Source: Oleispira sp036960605 (lineage in GTDB: Bacteria > Pseudomonadota > Gammaproteobacteria > Pseudomonadales > Oceanobacteraceae). From it: a stretch of 64,000 nucleotides of DNA. The notes beneath the pieces were generated by a model. That model was given only the letters and a program-made list of their open reading frames with translations, searched no databases and was not told the DNA's origin. Numbering within the stretch: position 1 is the first letter of the stretch; each line of letters starts with the position of its first letter. The DNA lies in contig JBALXI010000009.1 of assembly GCA_036960605.1 (NCBI GenBank), positions 1 to 64,000 of the forward strand, written 5' to 3'. Of this stretch, positions 50,735 through 58,866 are shown piece after piece. A program made the position numbers and the translations under genes.

Positions 50735-52381
50735 TTAAATCTTGGCGCTTAATTTTCTTAATTGATTATTTAAAATCTCGTCATTTTCACTGTAATCGAT
50801 AGGGATATCGATGAGGTGAACATTATGATCTTTCATGCATTTTTCAATTAACGGTAATAGTTGCTTTGCCGATTCAATTCGATGTCCCTTGCCGCCGTAA
50901 GCTTCTACGTATTTCACAAAATCAGGATTACCATAATCTAAGCCAAAGGATTCAAAATTCATATTGGTTTGCTTCCACTTGATCATGCCATAGGCATCGT
51001 CACGTAAAATCAATACGATGATATGTTGCTTAAGGCGCACGGCCGTTTCTAATTCTTGGCTGTTCATCATAAAGCCACCATCACCACAGATGGCGATAAC
51101 AGGGCGGTCGGGATGAACCAACTTCGCTGCCATGGCAGAGGGAAGACCTGCCCCCATCGTTGCTAAAGCATTATCCAATAAAACGGTATTGGGTTTTTGA
51201 GCTTTATAGTTACGGGCGAACCAGATCTTATACACACCATTATCGAGGCAGATGATGCCGTTAGCAGGCATGGCCTTGCGAACATCAGCCACCAAGCGCT
51301 GTGGGTAGATAGGGAAACGATCGTCATTACAGCCACGGGGCAACTCTTTTTCTTCTGCAGCTTTAACCTTATCGAAATAGCTAAAGTCCCAATGTTTTTG
51401 AACGTGTAATTTTTCTAATATTGCCCAGATGCTATTGGCAATGTCACCGATGACTTCAACCTGAGGGAAATACACAGGATCAACTTCCGCGGCCATGTAA
51501 TTGATGTGGATAACTTTCTTGTCGTCATCACGCATGAAGAAGGGGGGTTTTTCGACAACGTCATGCCCAACGTTAATAATCAGATCAGCGTGGGCAATCG
51601 CGCGGTGCACGAAGTCACCATCAGATAATGTGGTATTGCCTAAGAATAAATCTTTGGTTTCGTCAACAACGCCTTTGCCCATTTGTGTGGTGACAAAAGG
51701 AATTTTCAACTCATCGACTAAGCGCGTCAGCATCTTACTCGACATTTTTCTATTTGCCGCAGCACCAATTAGCAAGAGTGGCGTTCTAGCGAGTTCAATC
51801 ATATCGACGGCGTGCTTAATTGATTTTTCTTCAGCGATAGGACGACGGACATTACTTTCAGTAATCAGATTAGGGCTGACTTCTTCATCGGCAATATCTT
51901 CAGGCAGCTCAAGGTGAACCGCCCCAGGTCGTTCTGCACTGGCAACACGAAAAGCCTCTCGTACTTGTGAAGCAATGCGTTCACCGCTGACAATTTGCGC
52001 CGTGTACTTGGTAATAGGGCGCATCATGTCGACCACGTCCAATACTTGGAAGCGGCCCTGCTTACTGGCTTTAATGGGTTTTTGACCGGTGATCATCAGC
52101 ATCGGCATGCCGCCTAATTGCGCATAAGCGGCAGCGGTAACAAGATTTGTGGCACCAGGACCGAGGGTGGATAAGCACACTCCGACCTTGCCGGTTAAGC
52201 GTCCATAGGTAGCCGCCATAAAGCCTGCGCCCTGTTCATGGCGAGTGAGTATGAGCTTAATAGAGGAGGTGCGTAGAGATTCTAATACATCAAGATTCTC
52301 TTCACCGGGAATACCAAAAATGTATTCCACGCCTTCTTGTTCCAATGCCTTTACAAATAAATCAGATGCTTTCATGTTCAA
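50735..52381 (-). CDS. Acetolactate synthase-like ThDP enzyme
   Basis: A 548-residue thiamine-diphosphate enzyme closest in appearance to catabolic acetolactate synthase (AlsS). The catalytic glutamate is in LTRHEQGAGFMAATYGRL, the ThDP-metal site is CGDGGFMMNSQELETA...RDDAYGMI, and GQKPIKASKQGRFQVLDVV lies between. No small regulatory subunit (IlvN) is adjacent, which argues against a branched-chain amino acid role. With the aldehyde dehydrogenase that follows, it may form a catabolic 2-oxoacid or aldehyde pathway. Confidence 0.85.
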   Translation of the reverse strand: MNMKASDLFVKALEQEGVEYIFGIPGEENLDVLESLRTSSIKLILTRHEQGAGFMAATYGRLTGKVGVCLSTLGPGATNLVTAAAYAQLGGMPMLMITGQKPIKASKQGRFQVLDVVDMMRPITKYTAQIVSGERIASQVREAFRVASAERPGAVHLELPEDIADEEVSPNLITESNVRRPIAEEKSIKHAVDMIELARTPLLLIGAAANRKMSSKMLTRLVDELKIPFVTTQMGKGVVDETKDLFLGNTTLSDGDFVHRAIAHADLIINVGHDVVEKPPFFMRDDDKKVIHINYMAAEVDPVYFPQVEVIGDIANSIWAILEKLHVQKHWDFSYFDKVKAAEEKELPRGCNDDRFPIYPQRLVADVRKAMPANGIICLDNGVYKIWFARNYKAQKPNTVLLDNALATMGAGLPSAMAAKLVHPDRPVIAICGDGGFMMNSQELETAVRLKQHIIVLILRDDAYGMIKWKQTNMNFESFGLDYGNPDFVKYVEAYGGKGHRIESAKQLLPLIEKCMKDHNVHLIDIPIDYSENDEILNNQLRKLSAKI

Positions 52382-52621
52382 ACCCTTTGATCGTCTGATT
52401 AAAGACTAGCAGCTCTAATTAACCTTGCTTTAGTATCGTTTGAACACCGCCTGTTTGATAATTTCTACCGTGGTGATTAATTAAATTAATAAGAAAAAGT
52501 ACCAGTGATCGTCTCTGTACAGTAATCGTAAGTATTAACGCCGAATAAAATGCTTCTTATAAAAGAAGTGATTGATAATCAGAAGTACTAGGGGAAAGAG
52601 AGCGGTATCATGAAATACGCA

Positions 52622-52966
52622 TCATATAACAATCGAGCAGGCCCCAATAGATCGACTCATGATCGTCGCTTGCTGACAGGTTGAAATACAGTTATTCAAC
52701 TTTTTTCTAGTCGATGTGTTATTCAAAATCATGTCTGACGAGAACTTATGGCAGCGGCGGGGAAAAGCATTGCGATAGCATTGGCCCGCATTCCCATTTT
52801 TTGAGATGCAGAGTTCAGCGCTGCTCAACAGAGTAGAGAAGTCTAATGTAGTCTTCTGCTTTGTGCTTCCAATAAATTGCGACGACTGACATCCCGCCAA
52901 TACAATCAATGAAACAATTAACAAAAAGTGGGTAACTGGCTTTAGCATGAGTCTTCTCGTAGGCAC
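52622..52966 (-). CDS. Small putative lipoprotein
   Basis: A 114-residue protein with a lipoprotein signal (FLLIVSLIVLAGC, cut before Cys at about residue 25). The mature part has about seven cysteines (including CISKNGNAGQCYR, RRCHKF, CISTCQQ), suggesting disulfides. I do not recognise the family. It has its own 3' region and no close neighbours on its strand. Confidence 0.6.
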   Translation of the reverse strand: MPTRRLMLKPVTHFLLIVSLIVLAGCQSSQFIGSTKQKTTLDFSTLLSSAELCISKNGNAGQCYRNAFPRRCHKFSSDMILNNTSTRKKLNNCISTCQQATIMSRSIGACSIVI

Positions 52967-53170
52967 TTTTTTATATTATATAAATCTATTGTGACAGGAA
53001 TACTACAATGAGGATAAGCTTGGATAAACCAATTTGGATTGGTTTTATGTAACTTTATACTACCTTTTCTGCATAGCACGACTGGGTCACACTTTAGGGG
53101 CTATTTCAGACTAATCGATAAGCTTATGTATTCAGGGCGAAGATCCGTTTCATTTCTAGCAGGCACAAAA

Positions 53171-53196
53171 AAGCCCGTACTTTTCAGTACAGGCTT
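53171..53196 (-). terminator. Terminator beside the left attachment site
   Basis: aagcc-c-gtac (53171-53180) pairs with gtac-a-ggctt (53187-53196), and six As precede it, giving a T tract on the minus strand. It resembles the terminator after the intact tRNA-Phe (63233-63253) and is probably the tRNA's original terminator before the element integrated. Confidence 0.6.
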
Positions 53197-53201
53197 CTCG
53201 G

Positions 53202-53223
53202 AATAATGGTGCCCGGAGACAGA
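53202..53223. repeat. attL: 22-bp direct repeat, tRNA-Phe 3' remnant
   Basis: The word aataatggtgcccggagacaga occurs here and at 63260-63281. Bases 53206-53223 correspond to the last 18 nt of tRNA-Phe including CCA, but the rest of the tRNA is missing. This marks the far end of the element. Confidence 0.88.
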
Positions 53224-53241
53224 GGGGGCACCCATTCAGTG

Positions 53242-53264
53242 AAAGCCCCATGGTACGGGCTTTT
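53242..53264 (+). terminator. Hairpin inside the left element end
   Basis: aaagccc (53242-53248) pairs with gggcttt (53257-53263), followed by four Ts. It may terminate transcripts crossing the element boundary. Confidence 0.45.
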
Positions 53265-53296
53265 CAGCTCATCAAGGCTGTCGGATGAGTGAAAAT

Positions 53297-53315
53297 GTGT
53301 GACAAAAGTGTACCA
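53297..53315 (+). repeat. Putative integrase arm site, left
   Basis: This 19-mer matches 63182-63200 at 16 of 19 positions in the same orientation (gtgt-s-acaaa-w-gt-r-tacca). One copy lies about 75 bp inside each end of the element, which suits an integrase arm-type or excisionase-binding site. Confidence 0.45.
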
Positions 53316-53380
53316 CTTCTCCACTACAAGCCCTTTATTTTTTTAATTGCTATATATATCATTAAAACTAAGACTCGTAT

Positions 53381-54259
53381 TTAAGCTTGGTATCTCCAGA
53401 GCTCAAGAGAATTCCAAGCATCTCGGGACTTTGTAAAGCCCCCATTTATGGCTTTTTTAATCCAAAAGCTAGCTTTATAGAGGTTTCTTGGAACACCATT
53501 TCCAGTCGCATAAATAATACCGATTGCATGGGCGGCGACAGGTGCATCTTGCTCAGCAGCCTTACTGAACCATTGAATAGCATGTTTAGAATCCTGTATA
53601 ACCCCTACTCCATCTAGATACATCCGCCCAAGAGCAACTAGTGCTCTTGCATTATCTCGCTCAGCTGCTTTTTCATACCAAGGAAGAGCCTGTTCAGGGT
53701 TCTTCTTACCTAGAAGACCATTAAAATATATATCCCCAACGTTGAATAGTCCTTCTGGATCACCTTGTTCCGCTGCTTTTTTATACCAGTGGAGAGCTTG
53801 CTTGGGGTCTTTTGCACCTAGATCTTCTCCAGTAATATATTCAGAGCCAAGAACAAGTTGAGCTTTAAGGCTGCCTGCTTCAGCTGCTTTTATAAACCAT
53901 TTAAAAGCTTGGTTGACGTCTTTTTTACCTTCGAATGCCATTCCTTCATAATATATAATGGCAATATAGAGTAGAGAGTAATGGTCACCTTGCTCACCTG
54001 CTTTTTTAAGCCAATAGATAGCCTTTTCGTCATTTTTTATACCTAGATCGCCCACGAGATATGCCCCGCCAAGAGCAAACTGTGCGTCGATGTCACCGTG
54101 TTCGGCAGCTCTTTGATATAACTCAAATGCTTGTTTTATATCACCTTCTTGCGAAAGCTCTTCGGCTTTTCTAAAGTCACTATGGGCTTGTCCATCGGTG
54201 TAACAGCCGCTGAGACAAATAATAAATGTCATTATTAGTGCATAAAATGTGATTTTCAT
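53381..54259 (-). CDS. Sel1-repeat lipoprotein
   Basis: A 292-residue protein with a lipoprotein signal (MKITFYALIMTFIICLSGC) and about six Sel1-like repeats of 36 residues through the rest (pattern A-ALG--Y--G--G-KDP-QAL-WYKKAAEQGD). Such repeats form a superhelical scaffold for protein contacts; some family members act in signalling or in contact with host cells. The partner is unknown. It lies at the left end of the tRNA-Phe element. Confidence 0.88.
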   Translation of the reverse strand: MKITFYALIMTFIICLSGCYTDGQAHSDFRKAEELSQEGDIKQAFELYQRAAEHGDIDAQFALGGAYLVGDLGIKNDEKAIYWLKKAGEQGDHYSLLYIAIIYYEGMAFEGKKDVNQAFKWFIKAAEAGSLKAQLVLGSEYITGEDLGAKDPKQALHWYKKAAEQGDPEGLFNVGDIYFNGLLGKKNPEQALPWYEKAAERDNARALVALGRMYLDGVGVIQDSKHAIQWFSKAAEQDAPVAAHAIGIIYATGNGVPRNLYKASFWIKKAINGGFTKSRDAWNSLELWRYQA

Positions 54260-54331
54260 ATTACTTCCTTGTTTTATTGGTAATAGTTCAATATTGGCTA
54301 GCTGTTTTTTGAATTTAGTTTTGGTAATACA

Positions 54332-54949
54332 TCATTTCATGTAACTTGCAGACATTCCCAAAATTGTATCAGCACATGAAATGTAACCATCCCGAATATC
54401 TTCTTTAAGCTCTAATATCTTCGACTCAATAAGACGTTTATGAAACGGATTATTGAGAATGTTGATTATTTGTGATTTTGGAAGGCCTGTATTTCTCGAT
54501 GCGGCGTGAATAGTATCCTCTATAGTGCTATGTATTCTTGGCTGGTGTTCTATACCGCATTGGTGGGCAACAGAACCTACTGCAATCCAATATCGGGCAG
54601 TTTCATAGCTGTTAGTTGTCGCGAGGGAAAGCAAGTCTGCGCATGTCTTACGACCAGCCTTAATGTCAGCTTTTAGTTGATCTACTCGTTGTTGAACAAG
54701 CTCTTGTGAATTACCAGTTTTCAGTACTTTAAGTACGTCAGCAAAAACAAGTCCTGATGCTTCGTAGGCTAGATCAATTGGGAGTGCAGGGGGTACCGCA
54801 ACTGTAGGGGTGCTATTTTGGCCGCATTGATATGTAACTCTACCCAGCGCTATGGCATTTCGAGCTTTATCATTTGTGCTTAGGTCTGCATATGCTGTTA
54901 AACCAAAAATAGTTAGGAGCAATAATGTGAAAGAATTAGCTGTTCTCAT
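54332..54949 (-). CDS. Uncharacterised exported protein
   Basis: A 205-residue protein with a signal peptide (FTLLLLTIFGLTAYA) and a mostly helical mature part with cysteines in VTYQCGQNS, KTCADLLSL, HQCGIEH and ISCADTIL, paired in two similar halves (a possible internal duplication: YQCGQN.../HQCGIEH... and KAGRKTCADL/RDGYISCADT). I do not recognise the family. It lies between the Sel1 protein and a membrane protein, on the same strand. Confidence 0.65.
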   Translation of the reverse strand: MRTANSFTLLLLTIFGLTAYADLSTNDKARNAIALGRVTYQCGQNSTPTVAVPPALPIDLAYEASGLVFADVLKVLKTGNSQELVQQRVDQLKADIKAGRKTCADLLSLATTNSYETARYWIAVGSVAHQCGIEHQPRIHSTIEDTIHAASRNTGLPKSQIINILNNPFHKRLIESKILELKEDIRDGYISCADTILGMSASYMK

Positions 54950-55000
54950 ATATGTATCCAGAGTAAAACGTAGTTAAGTGCCTTTTGTTATTAATTATTG

Positions 55001-55726
55001 CTATCCAAGCTTATTTTTCATTGCGATATAGCCCGGTATAAGCGTTAGAGCTAGCACAAGTGAAATCAGCATGATGATTCCAAAGCTATAAGCATTTATT
55101 CCAATAGCTAGAAATAGTAAGGCTGAAAAGATTACTGCTGGTAAGGCTGCTAACGATTTTATAGGTGTTAGAAAAGGTAGGCCGAATGCGATTAGCATTG
55201 GATATAGACCTGTAAGTGCGAATAATACTAATGCGGTGGGTACTAAAAGAATAAGTACAAATATTAGATTAGTCACGCCTGTCTTATTTGTAATATTTCT
55301 CCATAACTTTTTTAAAATATGTCTTTCTCTATAGGCTAGTAAGGAGGCTATTGCAATGGTGATAGTCCAAAATGACATAAGTAGTGAGAGTTCACTTAAG
55401 TCGAATGAATCTGGATTGCTGAGAATACTTACCTGCTTGTATTTTTGGACTTCCAAGAATGCAAGAGAGATATGCCCGAATAATATTACGGGAATCCAGC
55501 TTATTGTGAAGATGAAGTTACGAGTAAAGAGCGCAATTGGTATCAAGCTTAATATTACCATTATTGCTAGCACAAAAAGTGTGACTAGAGGATAAGTTGA
55601 TATCTGGCTCGACCAGTTAGTCGTTAGAAAATACATCCCCAAAATGCTGATTAATGTTAGAGCATATTTTCCAAAGTAATTTGGAATTGGTGTAGTTTCA
55701 ATTACGGGCATTGTACTTTCTTGCAT
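55001..55726 (-). CDS. Uncharacterised membrane protein
   Basis: A 241-residue integral membrane protein with about seven hydrophobic segments and no recognised motif. The ATG at 55726 follows aggg at a good distance; a second in-frame ATG lies five codons in. It is followed by the two exported or lipoprotein genes on the same strand, so all three could form an envelope-directed module, though gaps of 51 and 72 nt make a single operon uncertain. Confidence 0.65.
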   Translation of the reverse strand: MQESTMPVIETTPIPNYFGKYALTLISILGMYFLTTNWSSQISTYPLVTLFVLAIMVILSLIPIALFTRNFIFTISWIPVILFGHISLAFLEVQKYKQVSILSNPDSFDLSELSLLMSFWTITIAIASLLAYRERHILKKLWRNITNKTGVTNLIFVLILLVPTALVLFALTGLYPMLIAFGLPFLTPIKSLAALPAVIFSALLFLAIGINAYSFGIIMLISLVLALTLIPGYIAMKNKLG

Positions 55727-55932
55727 AGCGGCTATCCCTAGATTAATGCAATGATTGATATTATTATCTTTAGCGCATTATATGTACTTAAATATAAGAG
55801 TCAAAGTACTGTTTTCTGATGGCTCCCAGTTACCAATGCTTTGATCGTTCGTATGGGAATTTAGGGGTACGTTTCCTTAGTTTATTATGCACTTTGTACG
55901 GTTGCGCTCTACTTAAACTGAAGCCAATATTT

Positions 55933-56640
55933 TTATGAACCCCATCCGTAGGTTTCTCTGACCTCAGCAGCCCTAGGTTCGGATTCTGCAATTTCATCAA
56001 ATATCCAATCTTCCATTTCGATAATGTTGGTTGATGTTATTGGGCTACTACCATTCCAAGTAATAAAAGCGTGAGGATGAAAGGTTTCTTCTTCACTCGC
56101 GCGGTGAAAGTATTCTTGCTCCATAAAGTCGTCTCGGGCTTCAGCAGCTTCAGAAGCATGGTTGTATTTCTCGGCACTTAGGGTGCCATCTGGGTACTTA
56201 ACCCGATACTTTCCACGATAACCGCAATGGTTCTTTGCGAGTTTAACAAGCTTTGTTTTTTTAATGCACTTAATGCCAACGAAGCCTTCTATTAGCTCTT
56301 GGCGTTTTGCTAAGCAATTTTGCCTTGGAGAGCAAGGGCGTAGGTTTCCACGGGTATTATCCAGTGGCTCGTGATTGATATGATCGACGTCTTGATACTC
56401 TGCTGGATTCATAATTAATCGATGTAAATAGCTGCCAGTTTGGCTTGATCTAGCAACAAACTGACCATCCTTACGCTTTTGAGCATACAGAGAATGTTCT
56501 TTGAGTAGCTCTATATCAGATAGGCTAATTAACGTTGTCTTTCGGTTACCTAGACTAATTTGGGCGTAGCTTCGGCCTTCTTTTATGAATATTGATATTG
56601 GTTTTTTATGCTTACCAAAGCCTTTTCTAAGTCGTATCAT
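55933..56640 (-). CDS. HNH endonuclease-like protein with AP2-like region
   Basis: A protein of about 235 residues with an HNH core (LHRLIMNPAEYQDVDHINHE then NTRGNLRPCSPRQN), as in homing-type HNH nucleases, followed by a segment reminiscent of an AP2 DNA-binding domain (GFVGIKCIKKTKLV...GYRGKYRVKYPDG). I start it at the ATG whose first base is 56640, because aagga lies eight bases upstream; an ATG three codons earlier overlaps that site. It is free-standing, not inside an intron, and could be a mobile or defensive nuclease. Confidence 0.8.
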   Translation of the reverse strand: MIRLRKGFGKHKKPISIFIKEGRSYAQISLGNRKTTLISLSDIELLKEHSLYAQKRKDGQFVARSSQTGSYLHRLIMNPAEYQDVDHINHEPLDNTRGNLRPCSPRQNCLAKRQELIEGFVGIKCIKKTKLVKLAKNHCGYRGKYRVKYPDGTLSAEKYNHASEAAEARDDFMEQEYFHRASEEETFHPHAFITWNGSSPITSTNIIEMEDWIFDEIAESEPRAAEVRETYGWGS

Positions 56641-56695
56641 TATTTGCATCCTTGCAGGTTATTAAGTGTCACTTTGGTGTATAAGTGCAATGTTG

Positions 56696-56757
56696 ACTGT
56701 CACACGATTTTCTCAATAGCAGCTTATAAAAAGTTGTTTTTGTTACAGTGTGACAGT
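56696..56757. repeat. 10-bp inverted repeat with TGTGACA words
   Basis: actgtcacac (56696-56705) and gtgtgacagt (56748-56757) are perfectly inverted, with 42 bases between. The same tgtgaca word occurs at both element ends (53297 region, 63184-63212). It lies just upstream of the HNH gene and may be an operator or a recombinase site. Confidence 0.5.
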
Positions 56758-56933
56758 TAAAAATTGTAATTATATACACCCGTATATAGGGTGTTATTTA
56801 TAGATGTAGAGTGGGGAAGACTAGGGCAGAATCTTGAATCTCTTAGGCTATTACTGCCAAATTCATTCGTAGTGATTAACCATATGCAGTTACTTTTAAC
56901 TAAATCCCCGTAGGTGGTGAAAAGCATTGAAGC

Positions 56934-56961
56934 TAAAAAAATCCTTGGGTATGTCAAGGAT
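56934..56961 (-). terminator. Terminator of the HTH gene
   Basis: atccttg (56941-56947) and caaggat (56955-56961) pair around seven bases. Seven As just below give a T tract on the minus strand, 34 bp after the HTH gene stop. Confidence 0.75.
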
Positions 56962-56994
56962 TATCTAGGAATAGTTATGCCAATTGGCCTTTCA

Positions 56995-57420
56995 TTAGAT
57001 GCCTCTCAAATTTCTGCTAACAGTATTGCGATGACGGCCTACTTTCTCTCCAATTTGGGTTTGGCTATAACCTAAATTACGAAGTCTGAGCATTTCATGT
57101 TGTAGCGGTGTGATTCTATTCATTAATGCCGTTTGAGTAGCCACTTTGAGTGACTTTGCAACCGTGCTGCTACTGCAATTTAAGTTTCTTGCGATAGCCG
57201 TATTGGATAAGCCTCTATTGTTTAGCGCTAAAATCCTCTCATCTCTGTGCTGGCTACTTTGGGGTGCTGTCCTTTCTCTTGTTCTTCGATTTTTCTTAGC
57301 TCTTGAAACCGTATTTCGATGGCAGCCTACCACTTGGGCTATATAAGCGTTGGTATGGTCTTGCTCAATCAAGCTGATGATTTGTTCTTTATTGATATAG
57401 TTAGTTCTAGATGTGGTCAC
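56995..57420 (-). CDS. Small protein with three helix-turn-helix-like segments
   Basis: A 141-residue basic protein. Three segments have the same form: NAYIAQVVGCHRNTVSRAKK (about residue 20), LSNTAIARNLNCSSSTVAK (about 75) and YSQTQIGEKVGRHRNTVSRNL (about 120). Two share the word GxHRNTVSR. These resemble the HTH of resolvase C-termini or homeodomain-like transposase DNA-binding units, without a catalytic domain. It may be a repressor or accessory DNA-binding factor for the element. Confidence 0.7.
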   Translation of the reverse strand: MTTSRTNYINKEQIISLIEQDHTNAYIAQVVGCHRNTVSRAKKNRRTRERTAPQSSQHRDERILALNNRGLSNTAIARNLNCSSSTVAKSLKVATQTALMNRITPLQHEMLRLRNLGYSQTQIGEKVGRHRNTVSRNLRGI

Positions 57421-57575
57421 AGGTTTCTCCTTTTCTTGTTACCTCAGTTCTATTTTACGTTGACTGCACCTTGTTGAACCTCAAATGAACAAATAAGCAC
57501 AAATAGAACACTTGGATTCAATATCAAAGCACAACCCAGTTATAAGTAATGTACTAATAACCACTGGGGAATAAG

Positions 57576-57683
57576 ATGAATCCACTACTAAATAAGTTAC
57601 TTCAAGCAGTCATTCTCGCGGCTGTAACTGCTCTAATATCGAGCATTCAAGATCACCTTGACCAACATAATGAACAGCCGTAG
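57576..57683 (+). CDS. Small hydrophobic peptide, 35 residues
   Basis: ATG 57576 follows ggggaataag, and the frame ends at TAG 57681-57683. The peptide begins MNPLLNKLLQAVILAAV, contains one likely membrane helix (residues 4-23) and ends in a polar tail (QDHLDQHNEQP). The recombinase ribosome-binding site (ggagg) overlaps its stop, so the two may be translated together. It could be a membrane peptide of toxin or regulatory type; this is only a suggestion. Confidence 0.5.
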   Translation: MNPLLNKLLQAVILAAVTALISSIQDHLDQHNEQP

Positions 57684-57692
57684 GAGGTAGTT

Positions 57693-58238
57693 ATGGCTAT
57701 TATCGGATATGCACGAGTGAGTACCGCAAGCCAAAGTTTGGACGTACAGCTTTCTGAGTTGTCGTCTTGTTCTAAGGTTTTTCAAGAGAAAGAATCAGGG
57801 GCAAAAGCGACGCGAGAACAGCTAGAGCTTATGTTGGAATTCGTCAGAGATGGCGATACGGTTATGGTTACTAAGCTGTGTCGATTAGCCCGTAATACTC
57901 GGCACTTACTAGAAATAGTTGAATTTCTAGATCAGAAGCAGGTAGCTCTAAAAGTACTGAATCTTGGGATTGATACTTCAACGTCTACAGGTCGGCTTAT
58001 GTTGACCATGATCGGTGCTGTAGCAGCTTTTGAGCGTGAACTACTACTAGAACGACAAGTAGAAGGCATCGCAGCAGCTAAGCGTAAAGGGAAGTATCTA
58101 GGGCGTAAACCGACAGCAATGGCTAAGGCTGAAGAAGTGCATGCTTTGTTGGCTGAAGGTGTTTCTAAAGTTGAAGCGTCCAACCAGCTCGGCATCAGTG
58201 TATCAAGTATTCATCGGATTTGTAGAGCAGCGGCTTAG
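57693..58238 (+). CDS. Serine site-specific recombinase (resolvase/invertase)
   Basis: A 181-residue small serine recombinase. The N-terminal catalytic domain starts GYARVSTASQSLDVQL with Ser10 as nucleophile, contains LCRLARNTRHLLEIV with active-site arginines, and FERELLLERQVEGIAAAKRKGKYLGRKP leads to a C-terminal helix-turn-helix (SKVEASNQLGISVSSIHRI). The ribosome-binding site is taggaggtag. It may resolve or invert DNA in the element. A decayed partial copy lies at 59544-59765. Confidence 0.93.
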   Translation: MAIIGYARVSTASQSLDVQLSELSSCSKVFQEKESGAKATREQLELMLEFVRDGDTVMVTKLCRLARNTRHLLEIVEFLDQKQVALKVLNLGIDTSTSTGRLMLTMIGAVAAFERELLLERQVEGIAAAKRKGKYLGRKPTAMAKAEEVHALLAEGVSKVEASNQLGISVSSIHRICRAAA

Positions 58239-58488
58239 CCACTGCTTTGCATTATGAAGTTAAGGCTTGTGCTTCTCTCACATATGTATTGTAGAAAATT
58301 TAACCTAACCCCTATGGATAATTACGAAGAATAACTTCGAATTGATTGTCTTACACGAGCTTCTGGTTTCTTTCTCAAATTGGATACGTTGCTCCGCAGC
58401 AAGATGGGTATTTTGATTAGCCCTAACTCAACATAATGGCGACTTGCCAGTGAGGCAGTTAACTAATCCGTTTAAAGAGAGAACAAAA

Positions 58489-58848
58489 ATGAGAGCAAAT
58501 ATTTATATTGCAAACGAAAAGAAAGCTGAGTTTATTATGGCTATTACTGAGCACTTTTCTAATATTATCGTTAGTTACCTAAAAGCACTGCCGCCAGAGA
58601 TGCAGTTACCTGAAAACTATGGTCGTATCAGATCTGATAAAGAAGTTGTGGAGTTTACTAATGCACTGATAGGAGAAATTCTTGAGAAATTCGAAGCTGA
58701 ATGCTTGATGTATGGCTGTGCTCAAGAAATGGCTATTGAGATGAGTTTTGCTGATATACGAGTGGTCAGCGCTCTTGGAATCAGAAAAATTGAAGGGTTT
58801 GCTGTTGCCCTTGATTTAATAAATTGTCCTCCACGTAAGGCTGCTTAA
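58489..58848 (+). CDS. Uncharacterised protein, 119 residues
   Basis: I do not recognise this protein. It starts at ATG 58489 (MRANIYIANEKKAEFI), behind aaagagag, is mixed alpha/beta without signal peptide or membrane helix, and is acidic in the middle. It is the only plus-strand gene after the recombinase, separated from it by 250 nt with no clear promoter. It ends 19 bases from the convergent stop of the next gene. Confidence 0.6.
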   Translation: MRANIYIANEKKAEFIMAITEHFSNIIVSYLKALPPEMQLPENYGRIRSDKEVVEFTNALIGEILEKFEAECLMYGCAQEMAIEMSFADIRVVSALGIRKIEGFAVALDLINCPPRKAA

Positions 58849-58866
58849 TGGTTAAGGCATTTAAGC

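Larger units (their letters stand above)
56650..56994. other. Intergenic region with inverted repeats
   Basis: No gene is supported in these 345 nt. The region holds a 10-bp inverted repeat actgtcacac/gtgtgacagt (56696-56705 and 56748-56757), a small hairpin acaccc/gggtgt (56776-56781, 56789-56794) and the terminator of the HTH gene. Confidence 0.6.

Noticed and set aside
53202..53223. Second tRNA gene
   Set aside because: Only the 3' 18 nt of tRNA-Phe are present; no anticodon or D arm is found.
56757..56957. Minus-strand frame of 66 codons
   Set aside because: No ribosome-binding site, overlaps two hairpins, and shows no protein-like pattern.
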